Assembly: GCA_963556495.2 (NCBI GenBank)
Contig: OY747702.1
Location: forward strand, 54,477,786-54,541,785
Direction of reading: 5' to 3'
From: Valencia hispanica
Lineage: Eukaryota > Chordata > Actinopteri > Cyprinodontiformes > Valenciidae
DNA: 64,000 nt
Shown here: piece by piece, positions 1 through 10,683 of the stretch
Layout: every line of letters begins with the position of its first letter
How positions within the stretch are numbered: position 1 is the stretch's first letter
The notes under the pieces: model-generated
Databases searched by the model: none
Told to the model about the DNA's origin: nothing
The model's input: only the letters and a program-made list of their open reading frames with translations
Made by a program: the position numbers and the translations under genes

Positions 1-419
1 TCCTTTGTGTTCTTGTTTTGGCACTTCCTTCCATATTTTTTCACTTCCCACCTTTTAGATGTTTTACCTGCTTTTGTGTGTTTATTTGTTTCTTCCTCTT
101 TTATTTGTCCCGGTTAGTTCTGTTCTACTTAATTTCTCTTATTAGTCAGTCCTTCTAAATAATTTCTTTTCTTGTAGGTTTATTTCTCATTGGGTAGTTT
201 CCTAGTTTATTTATTCTTCCAGTTTTTATTTCCTTTTGTTCTCCAGAGTTCCCTTAAGTTTCCCCTTAGATTCCTTCTTAGACATATTGGCGTTTCCTTG
301 CATGGTTCATCTGCACTTGACCCAATGTCCTTTTTCACTGTTGCTTTTAACTGTGTGTGCGCATGGGAGTTGGGTTGGGGGGAGGGGGGTATAACTGTGA
401 CCATGCTTTTAAATCTGTA
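1..419. other. T-rich stretch without a gene
   Basis: Pyrimidine-rich, low-complexity sequence with only short open frames that match nothing I recognise. It leads directly into the LINE-like tail at 420-535 and may be the 5' part of that 3' untranslated region. Confidence 0.4.
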
Positions 420-535
420 GGGGAGGGATGGGAATGTAGTTTTATATGCGGTCATTTTAATCTGTAAAGCACTTTGTGATGCAATTTTGTATGAAAAGCG
501 CTTTATAAATAAAGTTTGATTGATATATTATCTTT
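420..535 (+). repeat. LINE 3' tail remnant
   Basis: The segment has the form 'aagcactttgtgatg ... gaaaagcgctttataaataaa' followed by a short GATT-type repeat. This kind of ending is common at the 3' end of teleost L2/CR1-group LINEs. No coding part is visible upstream, so this would be a 5'-truncated tail. The family is not assigned. Confidence 0.5.
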
Positions 536-1548
536 AGTTAGTTTCTGGTTTCTTATTTAAGATAGTTTTCTATTTCCCTTGCCATTCTTCCCTATCCTGT
601 TGTCTCCCTGACCCAGTTTCACTAATTGCCCTCACCTGCAACTGCTTCCCACTAATTGGTCCTCCAGGTTTCTCTGTCATTTCCTCACTCCCTCCTCAGT
701 ATCTAAACAGCTCTCCTTTAGTAACTACTTGCTGGTCCGTCGTCAAATATCCCTGTCTGGTTCCTGTTTTCCCGTCGCTGCATTTTCTGTTTTTTGTTTA
801 TGTAAGTTTCTTGTTCTTTTTGTTTAAAAAATTAATTTCATTATTTGCTGTGTTTGGGTCCTTGGTACACTAAACATGACACAGGACTGCTATTACCCAG
901 TGTAAAAAGTTTTTCTAAAGCGATAGCTGTTTGAGTAGAGCTGTGCAGATATAAGTTAATACTACTGATAAGAAAAATGAAGCCCCTTGAATCTACGAGG
1001 CTTTCTAACGCATTGCATCACTAAATGGTTCCCTACTCAGGTCTCACTTAACTGGTTCAAAATACTGCCATCTCCTGTATGATTAAATGTATTACAGGCT
1101 ATGCCATTTACTGTAGCCCCTTATGTGAATAGCTTTTGCAGGCTAAGTGAATAAAAAATACACTTTTGTGTTTAAAAATGAGTAAAACCATGCATTTGTT
1201 TGATACTTTTATTGGAATTTAAGTTGATAGATATATGTCGATATAGATAGAGTAAAAAAAGGAGTTGGATTGTTGGTGTATAAACTTAGATTATGTGGCT
1301 GCAGAATAAAGTGCCAACACCAAACAGGAGTGCATCATTTACAGTAAACTCACACAAACACGCTGACTTTTAATCGACTCCCAAGTGTTAAAGAAAATAG
1401 AGCCTAGAGCTCACCTTAGAAGGCTGCAAGTAAGATTTCGTTTAACTAACTGACTGACTAGCTCAATAACTCACTACAAACGCCGACAACACCAGTGCGC
1501 CTCGAGATTCAAAGCGCTTCTGAGGAAGCGACACGCTGAATGAACCAG
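536..1548. other. No gene seen
   Basis: AT-rich sequence with scattered short frames and no recognised domain, RNA or transposon terminus. Not resolved further. Confidence 0.4.
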
Positions 1549-1556
1549 TGACGTCA
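1549..1556. promoter_or_regulatory. CRE palindrome TGACGTCA
   Basis: A perfect 8-bp cAMP-response-element palindrome in a short segment (about 1480-1680) that is richer in GC and CpG than its surroundings. No transcript start or first exon can be tied to it. It may be the promoter relic of a transposon gene, or chance. Confidence 0.25.
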
Positions 1557-2340
1557 CCCGCACAAACCGAGGTCTTGGTCACATGATTTCCCAGTTCTTG
1601 ATGCACGCTTCAGGCTCCATTTGGCACTCCCACTTTTGCTCGAGACACACATTGGAGCCTCGGTTTATTTGTCCCATCAGTAGTTAATACACAAAGGAAA
1701 CTGCAATGGTTAAATGTGCTTCATCTGCTTCTCCTGTACCGGTGGGAAAATTTGCTCAAAGGTTATGAATGTAACTTGAAAAGTTCCCATTAACCATTGT
1801 GGAATCCCAGTTCTGCTGCTAGAACCCCTTACATAGACATCATTCCCATATTTAAACTTTTTCAGCACCTCTTTTTCTTTAAAACTATGCTTTTAGTTCA
1901 TGAGACAATCCTTAAAAAAAACAATCTGTGTTTTTTCATCAGCAATTGTATTTTTCCAAAACCAATTGTTCTCTGTTATCTCAGACCATCTGACCCCCCC
2001 AATTTTAGAATAGTCTTAATGTCCCTACTGTCTTTCCCTGTCTGCTTCTGTAAAATGATTTTGAGTCCCCTGTCGCTGCACTCTGTGATCATCGAACTGG
2101 ACAGTGCGTGAACTCATTTGAAGCTTGTTGCCAAACTTGTGAGCAAGGAGGGAAGCGGACATCTGAGCTCTGTCCTCTGTTGTAGACTACACTCCGGACA
2201 CTGGACACACTCGGTTGAAGGTCAAATTCAGTCTGTCCATCATCATAGCAGTGTCTTCTTTTCTTTGCACTGTCCAGTCTTCCATGAAGGAGAGAGGTGA
2301 GTTTTCATTCTTGACACATGGAGACCAAGCTCACTGCATG
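1557..2340. other. No gene seen
   Basis: Contains open frames of 104 and 60 codons (1797-2111, 2118-2300) with no recognisable domain and low-complexity composition. Its right part may belong to the body of the LTR element that reads leftward from 3111, but no gag or pol motif is visible. Confidence 0.35.
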
Positions 2341-2747
2341 ACCACTTTTCTATTCCAGGATCAATCCTCTGGTCGGTAGTTGATGCAAAAAAAAAAGTTC
2401 TGTCCAGCTGTTCTGTCTTCTTGTTTTAAAGTCCACTATCAGCTGTCGTTCTCTCCCGCAGGCTTGGAGAGAGGAAAAAAAAATCATTCTCTCCCTCTCA
2501 AAGTAGGCAGAGTCGGAGAACATAAAAAAAAAAAACAAATCGGAAGAAATAAACAGCCAAAAAAGAGCCCATTCAGTGAGAGTTTGGTACTCTGTCAGAC
2601 TAAGCCTTACCCAGAAACCAAGGTTCTCTTTCAGGCGGCAGCCGAAGCAGTGATTCTTTGATGGTGACTCTTTCTCTGTCCAAAGCTCTGATTCTGGAGA
2701 GAAGAAAAAAAAAATTTCCCTGTCCACTCGGTTTCGCCTACTGAAGG

Positions 2748-2762
2748 TCACGTTGGGCGCCA
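2748..2762 (-). other. Primer-binding site TGGCGCCCAACGTGA
   Basis: The minus strand reads TGGCGCCCAACGTG immediately after the LTR. This is complementary to the 3' end of a lysine tRNA of the type used by foamy viruses and some LTR elements. Its place two bases past the terminal CA supports the LTR call. Confidence 0.6.
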
Positions 2763-2764
2763 GC

Positions 2765-3111
2765 TGTTATGGGAAGAAATATCTCTTCTTCCCTTCATAG
2801 GAATGAGGCAGGAGTCTGCATCAGCGTTTTTCATATTTAATTACGGCCAGTCTTAAACATGAGCCCGTCTGGGCCAACGCTCGAACTCTCTCGCACCCAG
2901 ATCATATCTGACCTCTCTGCAAGCAGCTTCTGTCTTCAGTTCCCTGATGTTATGTCTTCATTGCAAGGTTAACCAAAACACTCATCACTGTCGAGGAGTC
3001 AACAGTTGAATAAGAGTAGGTGAAAGTTCTCTTCCTTGACTCTAATAATTACTGTGATATAATTATTAGATCAATATCATAGACTTTAGATCCAGAAAAA
3101 AACTTTCTACA
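2765..3111 (-). repeat. Long terminal repeat, ~347 bp
   Basis: On the minus strand it begins TGTAGAAAG and ends CCATAACA, that is TG...CA with a short imperfect terminal inverted repeat. The boundary is fixed by the primer-binding site two bases downstream. Direct identity to a second LTR cannot be tested because only one copy is visible. Confidence 0.6.
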
Positions 3112-3450
3112 TCATTGGTCACATACTGGACCCCCTTCCACACTTCCCTGCTGTTGTTTCATTCCAGATGTTCCTCAGTCTTTCTTTTGTAGTCCAACTT
3201 AGCCTTGTGGATGCCCCTCTTTAGGTTGGCACAAGCTGTGCTGTAGAGACCTTTGTCACCTGACCTGAAGGCAGTGTTCCTCTCTTTTAGCAGCCTCTGG
3301 ACTTCCCGTATCATCCAGGGCTTCTGATTGGGGTAGACTCAGATACATTTATCCACTGTGACAGTGTTTGTACAGTTCTTAATATAGCAAAGTACACGTC
3401 AATGTCTGGTTGTTCAAAGATGGCCCAGTTGGTCCTTCTGTAACAGTCCT
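3112..3450 (-). mobile_element. Non-LTR retrotransposon linker fragment
   Basis: The minus-strand translation contains LQDCYRRTNWAIFEQ, then PWMIREVQRLLKERNTAF, then LKRGIHKAKLDYKRKTEEHL and REVWKGVQ. This is the stretch between endonuclease and reverse transcriptase in jockey/CR1/Rex1-group LINEs. At least one in-frame stop is present. Only this linker survives: the left edge meets the LTR at 3111 and the right edge meets a plus-strand Rex1-type fragment at 3451. Confidence 0.7.
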
Positions 3451-3881
3451 GCAGCAAGATGCTGGAGATCTTCTACAAGTCTGTTGTGGAGAGTGTAATC
3501 TCTTCAGCCGTCATCTGTTGGGGTAGCAGCATCAGAGTCAGGGACTTAAATAGGCTAAACAACCTTATAAAGAAGGCTGGTTCTGTTCTTGGGACAACTG
3601 TGGAAAATCTGGAGATGATAATGCAAAGAAGGATTCGTCATAAAATCAAAAAAAGTATGGACAACCCTGAGCATCCTCTTCATGAGACAGTCATACAACA
3701 ACAGAGCGTCTTCAGTCGGAGGCTTCTTCAGTTTTGCTGCAATACAGACCACTACAGGAATTCCTTCCTGCCCACAGCCATCATCATCTACAACAACTCC
3801 TTAAAGAATTAATTATATGAGCTATACCAACACTTAATTTACCTCTGGGATCAATAAAGTATTTTTGAATTGAATTGAATA
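3451..3881 (+). mobile_element. 5'-truncated Rex1-type LINE, 3' end
   Basis: The open frame 3459-3812 (117 codons) is the C-terminal end of a reverse-transcriptase protein: ICWGSSIRVRDLNRLNN, GSVLGTTVENLE, NPEHPLHETVIQQQ and a terminal YNNSLKN. It is followed by a 3' untranslated end 'gggatcaataaagta' and a short TTGAAT repeat. The same C-terminus and tail occur in the larger copies at 43440-44975 (minus) and 46390-49445 (plus). Everything upstream of the C-terminal region is missing. Confidence 0.8.
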
Positions 3882-4190
3882 GTTATGGTAACTAATTATT
3901 TTGGTTGTTATAATCTGGGCTAGTGGGAGCATGTAGATATTAAATAAGAGGGGCCCCAGGATGGAACCCTGGGGCACCCCACATTTGATTTCTGTTCGTT
4001 CTGATGAAAAGTTTCCTATTGAAACAAAAAGGTCCCAGTTCTTTAGGTAAGACTCGAACCAGCCAAGTACTGTTCCAGAGAGTCCGGCCCAGCTCTACAG
4101 TCGTTCCAATAGTACATCATGATCAACAGTGTCAAATACTTCAGAGGTCCAACAGAACCAGCACTATGGTTCTCCCATAGAGGCTGTTTT
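3882..4190 (-). mobile_element. L2-A LINE, older minus copy, RT segment
   Basis: The minus strand encodes the reverse-transcriptase palm of the same family as the element at 4191-8900, from the [17 protein letters not shown] region to ISYHNYAD. This segment stops exactly where the segment at 8901-10029 resumes, so the two are halves of one minus-strand copy split by the plus-strand insertion. Its left end is cut by the Rex1-type tail at 3881. Confidence 0.85.
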
Positions 4191-4383
4191 GTCTGCTGAA
4201 GGAGGAGCAGCTGCTCTCTGTCTCTCTCCAGATCCGTTCACTTATTTTCTTTTCTTTTATTTTCTGTTTGCTTTTCTTGTTTTCTTTCTTAACCTTTTCT
4301 TAGTTACTTTATTTTCCCAGCCCCTGGAGTTACTGTATTGGACCAGATCTCTTCTTGGATTACTTTTCTATGGACTTATCAAC

Positions 4384-5703
4384 ATGGCTTTTTGCTCAGC
4401 TGAGGATTTTGAAAAACTGCTCCACAGAATTGAGGGCATTGAAACGAAGCTACGTCGTCTGGAAATTAATTTTGATCTCCACGCTGATTATGGACAAAAT
4501 GAAACAACTTTACCGTTGAATACAAACAGGGAACAGCCTATCAGCCCGGTGTTACATCGGTCTAACCGTGTCACAGAGACTCCCTACAGGCGTCTGAGCG
4601 GCAGAACTCCGCACTACAATGAAAACTGGCCAGCTTTAAAACGCATGAAATCAACCCCAGCCTGTTCTCCGAGGAAGAAAAAACAAAAGAAACTCCGACA
4701 CAGAGAAACCTCTGAACCCAGAACTGCCGCTTCTGCTAAAAGTAAACAAAAGAGGTTTCAGCCAAAAACAAGAGATATTTCTCCACCTGGAATCCCGCTG
4801 AAAAACAGATTCGCAGCCTTGAGTTCCCCGAAAGATGACGCATCCCCCGGGACAAGTCAAAGCCACCAGGAGAAACCCAGCCGCATCAAACGGACACATA
4901 AAGTAAGAGCGCCCCCGGCAAAGACTGTTATCATACAAGATGGATCAATTAATGGAATTGAGGCTTTTTGTAGCAAGAATACCAAAGTTTATAGCTGCTA
5001 CAAAAATACAGTGAGAGAAATATCAGAAAAAATCCCTAAAATCTTGGACCAACATCCTGCTTTGGAAAAGCTTGTCATTCACGCAGGATCAGCAGATATC
5101 GCGATGAGACAATCAGAGATTCTGAAGAGAGACTTTTCTGATCTCCTACAGAGACTTGATGGACTTAACGTAAACATCCTCATCAGCGGACCAGTCCCTG
5201 AAGGGAATGATGAAAGATTTAGCAGACTCCGCATGCTCCATAAATGGTTGAAGAAACAATCATCTGAGAAGTCGTTCACATTTATTAATAATTTCAAAGT
5301 ATTTGGAAGTGCTAATCATCTGTTTAAAGCAGGAATGCGCTATTTGAACAGGTCCGGAGTAAGGCTGTTGGCAGCAAACATTTTTTCTTATCAACATCAG
5401 AAAGCAAAACACTTGCTCCCAAAAGCTGACCTTGAGGCGCCCGTGGATATCAGAGAACAAAAACAGCAAGTCATGATGACACCACAGGACCGAACAGATA
5501 AACAACCATCAGAGATTAAGTCTTCATCTTCCTGTGACTCAGCCACATCAAATGAGTCAACATTTAGAAACTTTACAGACAGACTGAATGAGCAAATCAA
5601 ACTTGGGACACAATTAACACCTAAACTTAGACTACACCAAACGCCTGGGACTAGTGTCCATAAGCCTGGGAGCTTCCCCCCACTGATTATTACAGATATC
5701 TGA
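4384..5703 (+). CDS. L2-A ORF1 protein, coiled coil plus degenerate SGNH-like domain
   Basis: Open for 439 codons from the ATG at 4384. The frame is also open upstream to 4129, but that part reads through the flanking old element, and copy 2 starts with the same MAFCSAEDFEKLL, so 4384 is the likely start. Residues ~5-30 form a short heptad-rich helix (EDFEKLLHRIEGIETKLRRLE). Residues ~80-180 are basic and proline-rich (KKKQKK, KSKQKRFQPK), suited to RNA binding. Residues ~180-340 resemble the SGNH esterase domain known in CR1/L2 ORF1 proteins, but the usual GDS, GTND and DGLH-type blocks read QDGS, GSAD and AGMRYLN, so the active site looks lost. ORF1 proteins bind element RNA in a ribonucleoprotein. 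ORF2 starts four bases after the stop. Confidence 0.75.
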   Translation: MAFCSAEDFEKLLHRIEGIETKLRRLEINFDLHADYGQNETTLPLNTNREQPISPVLHRSNRVTETPYRRLSGRTPHYNENWPALKRMKSTPACSPRKKKQKKLRHRETSEPRTAASAKSKQKRFQPKTRDISPPGIPLKNRFAALSSPKDDASPGTSQSHQEKPSRIKRTHKVRAPPAKTVIIQDGSINGIEAFCSKNTKVYSCYKNTVREISEKIPKILDQHPALEKLVIHAGSADIAMRQSEILKRDFSDLLQRLDGLNVNILISGPVPEGNDERFSRLRMLHKWLKKQSSEKSFTFINNFKVFGSANHLFKAGMRYLNRSGVRLLAANIFSYQHQKAKHLLPKADLEAPVDIREQKQQVMMTPQDRTDKQPSEIKSSSSCDSATSNESTFRNFTDRLNEQIKLGTQLTPKLRLHQTPGTSVHKPGSFPPLIITDI

Positions 5704-5706
5704 TAT

Positions 5707-8698
5707 TTGAGGGAACCCGGCAATAAATCCACCCCTACCGTCTCCCAGAATTCACCCGGCACCCCTGAGGCTATATCAGTGATTATCAGCAGCAGGAAAC
5801 ATAAACCGTTAACCACACGCTCTCATATTAAACAAAATCTCAAATTGATAACCTGTCGGAAGGGTCAGCTGCCCGTCATCACAATACTTAAGTTAGCTTT
5901 ATTAAACATTAGATCTCTATCCGGAAAGTCTTTTCTTATCAATGACTTCATCACTAAAATAATTTACACGCCCTTTTTTTATCAGAAACTTGACTAGATG
6001 AAAATAACGAAACAACTTCATTAATAGAATCCAGTCCTCCAAATTATAATTTCTTAAGCGAGAACAGAAAACACAAACGAGGCGGAGGTGTAGCCACCAT
6101 CTTTCACAACTCAATGAACTTTAAAAAGGTAACTCTGGGCGCGTTTGAATCTTTTGAATACCTAGCCACCCAGATAAATGAGCCTAACAAAGCGTTATTT
6201 CTAAGTTTATATAAACCACCAAAACTTAACTCTAACTTCTTTAATGACTTCAGTGACCTTCTTTCTGTAATATGTATCGACTATGACCAACTAAGCATCG
6301 TGGGGGACTTTAACATCCATACCGACAACCCCCAAGATAGACAAGCAAAAACATTAGATGATACTCTCCACATCTACGGCCTGACCCAGCATGTCAAACA
6401 ACCAACACACAATAAAGCACACACTCTGGACCTAATTTTTAGCAAAGGTTTAAATATTTCTGACATCTCTGTAATTAATATTGCATTATCTGACCATTTC
6501 TGTGTTTTCTTTCAAAGTACCATCTCTGCTAAATTACCCAGCCAAAGTAAGACCACTATAAAAAAGCGTTTTCTAGGGGACAGTTCAGTAGAAACCTTTA
6601 AACGTATTTATCCTTCCACCACATCCCCCTCATCTCCCAACTCAAACTCAGTAAATAAGTTGGTAGATAATTTCCTTGCGAAAATCTCAGACATCATGGA
6701 TTCCATTGCTCCAACTAAAGTGAAAGTAGTCTCAGGTAGAAAGAAGTCTCCGTGGACAAGTAATCCACTGGTACGTAGTGAAAAAAGAGTGTCGACGAGC
6801 CGAGAGAAAATGGCGGAAAACTCGACTCCAGGTTCACTATGAGATCTACAAAGAGAGACTGAATAGATATCAGCTAACTATAAAAGATGCTAGGGAATCG
6901 TTCTTTTCTGAAATCATCAACAGAAACATTAATAACGCACGGACTCTATTTGCAACAGTGGAAAGACTAACTAATCCTTTAGTGACAGTAGCCCCAGAAC
7001 TAAACTCTACCAGGGCCTGCAATGAATTTGCCAGCTTTTTCACTGAAAAGATTCTAACAATTAGACGGTCAATCTGTACCTCAATATCGAACCCACAACC
7101 AGTGCTATCCCCAATCAACAACAATGTAGAGAAAATGTCTGAATTCCACGAATTAAACCAGAACAGCCTTGAAAAAAATCATTATCCAATTAAGCTCCTC
7201 CTCCTGCTGTCTTGATATCCTACCCACAGCTTTTCTAAAGAAAGTTCTTCCTGTTATTGGTTCTGATCTTGTTCAAATAGTGAACTCATCACTGCTATCA
7301 GGTGTCTTCCCTCAGGCTTTAAAAACAGCAGTTATTAAACCACTGCTAAAGAAGAAAAATCTGGACAACACGTTAATGCAGAACTACAGGCCAATCTCTA
7401 ATCTCCCATTCATCAGTAAGATTATTGAAAAAGCTGTGTTTCAGCAGTTAAATGGCTTCATAACAACGACAAACCGTTTTGATGCTTTTCAGTCTGGTTT
7501 CCGTGCTCACCACAGCACCGAGACTGTCCTCGTCAAAGTATTTAATGACATCCGCATAAATACAGACTGTGGAAGAACCACAGTGCTGGTTCTGTTGGAC
7601 CTCAGTGCAGCATTTGACACTGTTGATCATGATATTTTATTGGAACGGCTGGAGAGCTGGGTCGGACTCTCTGGTACAGTACTTGGCTGGTTCGAGTCTT
7701 ACCTAAAGAACAGGGACTTCTATGTTTCAATAGGAAACTTTTCATCAGAACGAACAGAAATCACATGTGGGGTTCCCCAGGGCTCCATCCTGGGGCCCCT
7801 CTTATTTAATATCTACATGCTCCCACTAGGCAAGATTATAGCGACCAATAACATTAGCTACCATAACTACGCGGATGACACTCAGCTCTACATTACAATT
7901 TCACCAGGTGACTCTGAACCCATTCAAACCCTAAATCAATGCATTGACCAAATAAATGGATGGATGTGCCATAACTTTCTCCAGCTGAATAGAAACAAAA
8001 CTGAAGTGATTATTTTTGGACCCAAGGAGGAACGATCAAGAGTCAGCACACAGCTTCAATTAATAAAGCTAGAAACTACTGATCAGGTTCGTAACCTAGG
8101 TGTAGTAATGGACTCAGACCTGAACCTCCAGGGTCACATAAAGGCAATAACAAGGTCAGCGTTCTATCACATGAAGAACATTTCTAGGATTAAAGGACTG
8201 ATTTTGCAACACGACCTAGAAAAACTCATCCATGCGTTTATCTTTAGTCGGATTGATTACTGCAACAGCATCTTGATAGGTCTGCCTAAAAAGTCAATCA
8301 GACAGCGACAGCTGATCCAGAACGCTGCCGCTCGCGTCCTCACTAGAACCAGGAAAGTAGAGCACATCACCCCCGTTCTAAAGTCCTTACACTGGCTCCC
8401 TGTAGCTCAGAGAATAGACTTTAAAATACTTTTACTAGTTTATAAATCATTACATGGCTTAGCACCAAAATATGTTGAAGACCTGTTGTCATGGTACCAA
8501 CCACCAAGACCACTCAGGTCCTCCAACTCTAGCCTACTAAACATCCCTAGACTCAGAACTAAACATGGAGAAGCAGCTTTCAGTTTCTATGCTCCCCTTA
8601 TCTGGAACAGACTTCCTGACGAGTGTAGAGCTGCTGAAACTCTGAACTGCTTTAAATCGAGACTAAAAACCCATCTGTTTAGAATTGCCTTTGAGTAA
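5707..8698 (+). pseudogene. L2-A ORF2, APE endonuclease plus reverse transcriptase, broken
   Basis: ORF2 makes the nick and copies element RNA at the target. In order: N-terminal piece with LLNIRSLSGKSFLINDFI (frame 1, to ~5965); endonuclease in frame 3 with RGGGVATIFHNS, SIVGDFNIHTDN and SDHFCVFF (6060-6530); linker with LTIKDARESFFSEIINRN (frame 1, 6778-7215); and an uninterrupted RT frame 7169-8698 (509 codons) with [49 protein letters not shown], the catalytic YADD at 7868-7879, and a complete C-terminal region ending THLFRIAFE. Breaks: a frame change near 5965-5985, a stop at 5991-5993 where copy 2 has the tryptophan of SETWL, frame changes near 6785 and at the A7 run near 7172. The RT itself looks intact; the full protein cannot be made as written. 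Confidence 0.85.
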
Positions 8699-8900
8699 AT
8701 GCTTGATGTTATATGTATGAAATGTGTTCATGCTCTCTTGCTTTTTTTTAATTTTTCTCTTGCTTTATTGTGTATCATGTATAATGTGTGTTTCTTTTAT
8801 GTGTTTCTTTTAAATCACCAAATCATGTAAAGCACCTTGAATTACCCTGCTGTTGAAAGTGTGCTATACAAATAAAATTGCCTTGCCTTGCCTTGCCTTA

Positions 8901-10029
8901 CCACAGTCTGTATTTATGCGGATGCCATTATAAACTTTGACAAGGACAGTCTCAGTGCTGTGGTGAGCACGGAAACCAGACTGAAAAACATCAAACCGGT
9001 TGGTCATTGTTAGGAAGCTATTTAACTGCTGAAACAGCTTTTTCAATAATTTTACTGATGAATGGAAGATTAGAGATTAGTTCTGCATTAACAGGTTGTT
9101 CAGGTTAGTCCTCTTTAGCAGTGGATTAATAACTGCTCTTTTAATGCCTTTGAGAAGACACCTGACAGGAGGGATGAGTTCACTATTTGAATCGGATCAG
9201 ACCCAATGACAGGGGAACCTTTCTTAAGGAAAATTGTGGGTAGGATTCAAGACAGCAAGAGGAGCTTAATTGGTTAATGATTTCTTCCAACATTTTCTGT
9301 ACATGGTGTTTGGGTGAATGGGGAATTGTTAGAATCTTTTCAGTAAAAAAGATGGCAAATTCAATTCAGGCCCTGGTAGAATTTAGTTCAGGGGCTACTG
9401 TCACTGGAGGATTAGTCTTTCCACTGTTGCAAACAGAATCCGTGCATTATTAATGTTTTTGTTAATGATTTCAGAAAAGAACGGTTCCCTAGCATCTTTT
9501 ATAGTTAACTGATATCTGTTCAGTCTCTCTTTGTAGATCTTACAGTGAACCTGGAGTCGAGTTTTCCGCCATTTTCTCTTGGCTCATTGACACTCCCTTT
9601 TTTCACTACGTACCAATGGATTGCTTAACCACGGAGACTTCTTTCTAGCTGAGACTACTTTCACTTTAGTTGGAGCAATAGAATCAATGATGTCTAAGAT
9701 TTTCACGAGGAAATTATCTACCAGCTTGTTTACTGAGTTGGGAGATGAGGGGGATACGTTTAAAGGTTTCAACTGAACTGTCCCAGAGAAAATGCTTTTT
9801 GACAGTTATCTCACTGTGGCTAGATAGTTTAGCAGAGATGGTACTTTCAAAGAAAACACAGAAATGGTCAGATAATGCAGTATCAATTACTGAGATGTCG
9901 GATATATTTAAAACTTTGCTGATAATTGAGTCCAGAGTACGTCCTCGATTGTGTGTTGGTTGTTTGACATGCTGGGTCAGGCCGAAGTTATGAAGAATGT
10001 CACCTAATGTTTTTGCTAGTCTATCTTGC
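8901..10029 (-). mobile_element. L2-A LINE, older minus copy, endonuclease-to-RT segment
   Basis: The minus strand reads from the endonuclease region (about the TLDDTLH position at 10029) through the SDHF and linker sections (frame piece 9584-9772 contains NKLVDNFLVKILDIIDS) to the N-terminal RT (frame piece 8864-9046 contains [19 protein letters not shown]). It continues across the insertion into 3882-4190. It has several frameshifts and short deletions compared with copies 1 and 2. It lacks a 31-bp segment near 9290 and is therefore in frame across the linker/RT junction that is broken in the other two copies. Confidence 0.85.
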
Positions 10030-10683
10030 TAGTAGCCTGTGTTTAATATTAGTGTGGGCTTTAGCGAATGTGTTAGCTCCTCTGGTGGGAAGCTTGACAT
10101 GCTGATGGAAATTTGGGAGCACAGGTTTTAAATGGTGGTGACAATTTGGATCTCTAGATGTACGAAGGTGGTAGAAACATACCACAAAACAACCTTCAGC
10201 TGTAGTCGTAGTGAAAGGTGGTTTGTTTCACTTCACAATTATGCACTACTTAAGATCCCTATCAAATGTATTAGTCTGGTTGTAAGAACATTTAAAAATA
10301 TATATATTTTTGCTTATTGGATCATGGCAATATCAATGGCTATAACCTCTTTTTATTTTTTAGGATTTGTAACAGAATTGTCCGGTAAATCTTTAAAATA
10401 CCTCAACAGAGATGTATAAACATATCACATCAACAGTCAGATAGTTGTTCCTAAACAAACCTCCTCTGGTCTTTGATCAAATTTAAGAAGTGTATGCAGC
10501 ACAGATGGCTTTAGTTGGGCTCGAGGTCAACACCAGAAACTGCTGAGCATTAAAGAAATGTTAAGACATGATTTATTCTGAATGATTGATCTGTGTTCAC
10601 ATTGTTTTGTTTTAGCTGGACTTGTTTTCATTAGTTTATGCCCTGACTGTACCTATAAATGTTTAAAACTTGCCACCAGCCTG
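10030..10683. other. No gene seen
   Basis: AT-rich single-copy-looking sequence. The 95-codon frame at 10132-10419 has no recognisable domain and is probably spurious. Confidence 0.4.

Larger units (their letters stand above)
2341..3111 (-). mobile_element. LTR retroelement, 5' end only (LTR plus leader)
   Basis: Read on the minus strand this is an LTR (3111 down to 2765), a two-base spacer, a tRNA-lysine-type primer-binding site (2762-2748) and a leader with many homopurine and homopyrimidine runs. No gag, protease, reverse transcriptase or envelope motif was found in the remaining ~2.3 kb to the left, and no second LTR was seen, so this is a truncated copy. It abuts a minus-strand LINE fragment at 3112. 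Whether it comes from an endogenous retrovirus or a plain LTR retrotransposon cannot be told from the LTR alone. Confidence 0.6.
4191..8900 (+). mobile_element. L2-A LINE copy 1, near full length
   Basis: A two-gene non-LTR retrotransposon of the L2/CR1 group: short leader, ORF1 (4384-5703), ORF2 (5707-8698), a ~180-bp 3' untranslated region ending 'gctatacaaataaaattg', and a CCTTG tandem tail. The 5' end is placed at 4191 because the second copy (31395-36066, minus) shares sequence up to that point. The insertion splits a minus-strand relative. The sequences at 4174-4190 and 8901-8915 are similar and could be an imperfect target duplication. L2-group assignment rests on ORF layout and RT motifs, not on a database match. 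Confidence 0.85.

Noticed and set aside
2350..2751. 133-codon minus frame as gag of the LTR element
   Set aside because: Composition is low-complexity (FFFFF runs) with no gag motif; it looks like an untranslated leader.
8881..8900. CRISPR-like or satellite array from CCTTG repeats
   Set aside because: A 4-unit tandem tail at the 3' end of a LINE, as at 31395; normal for this family.
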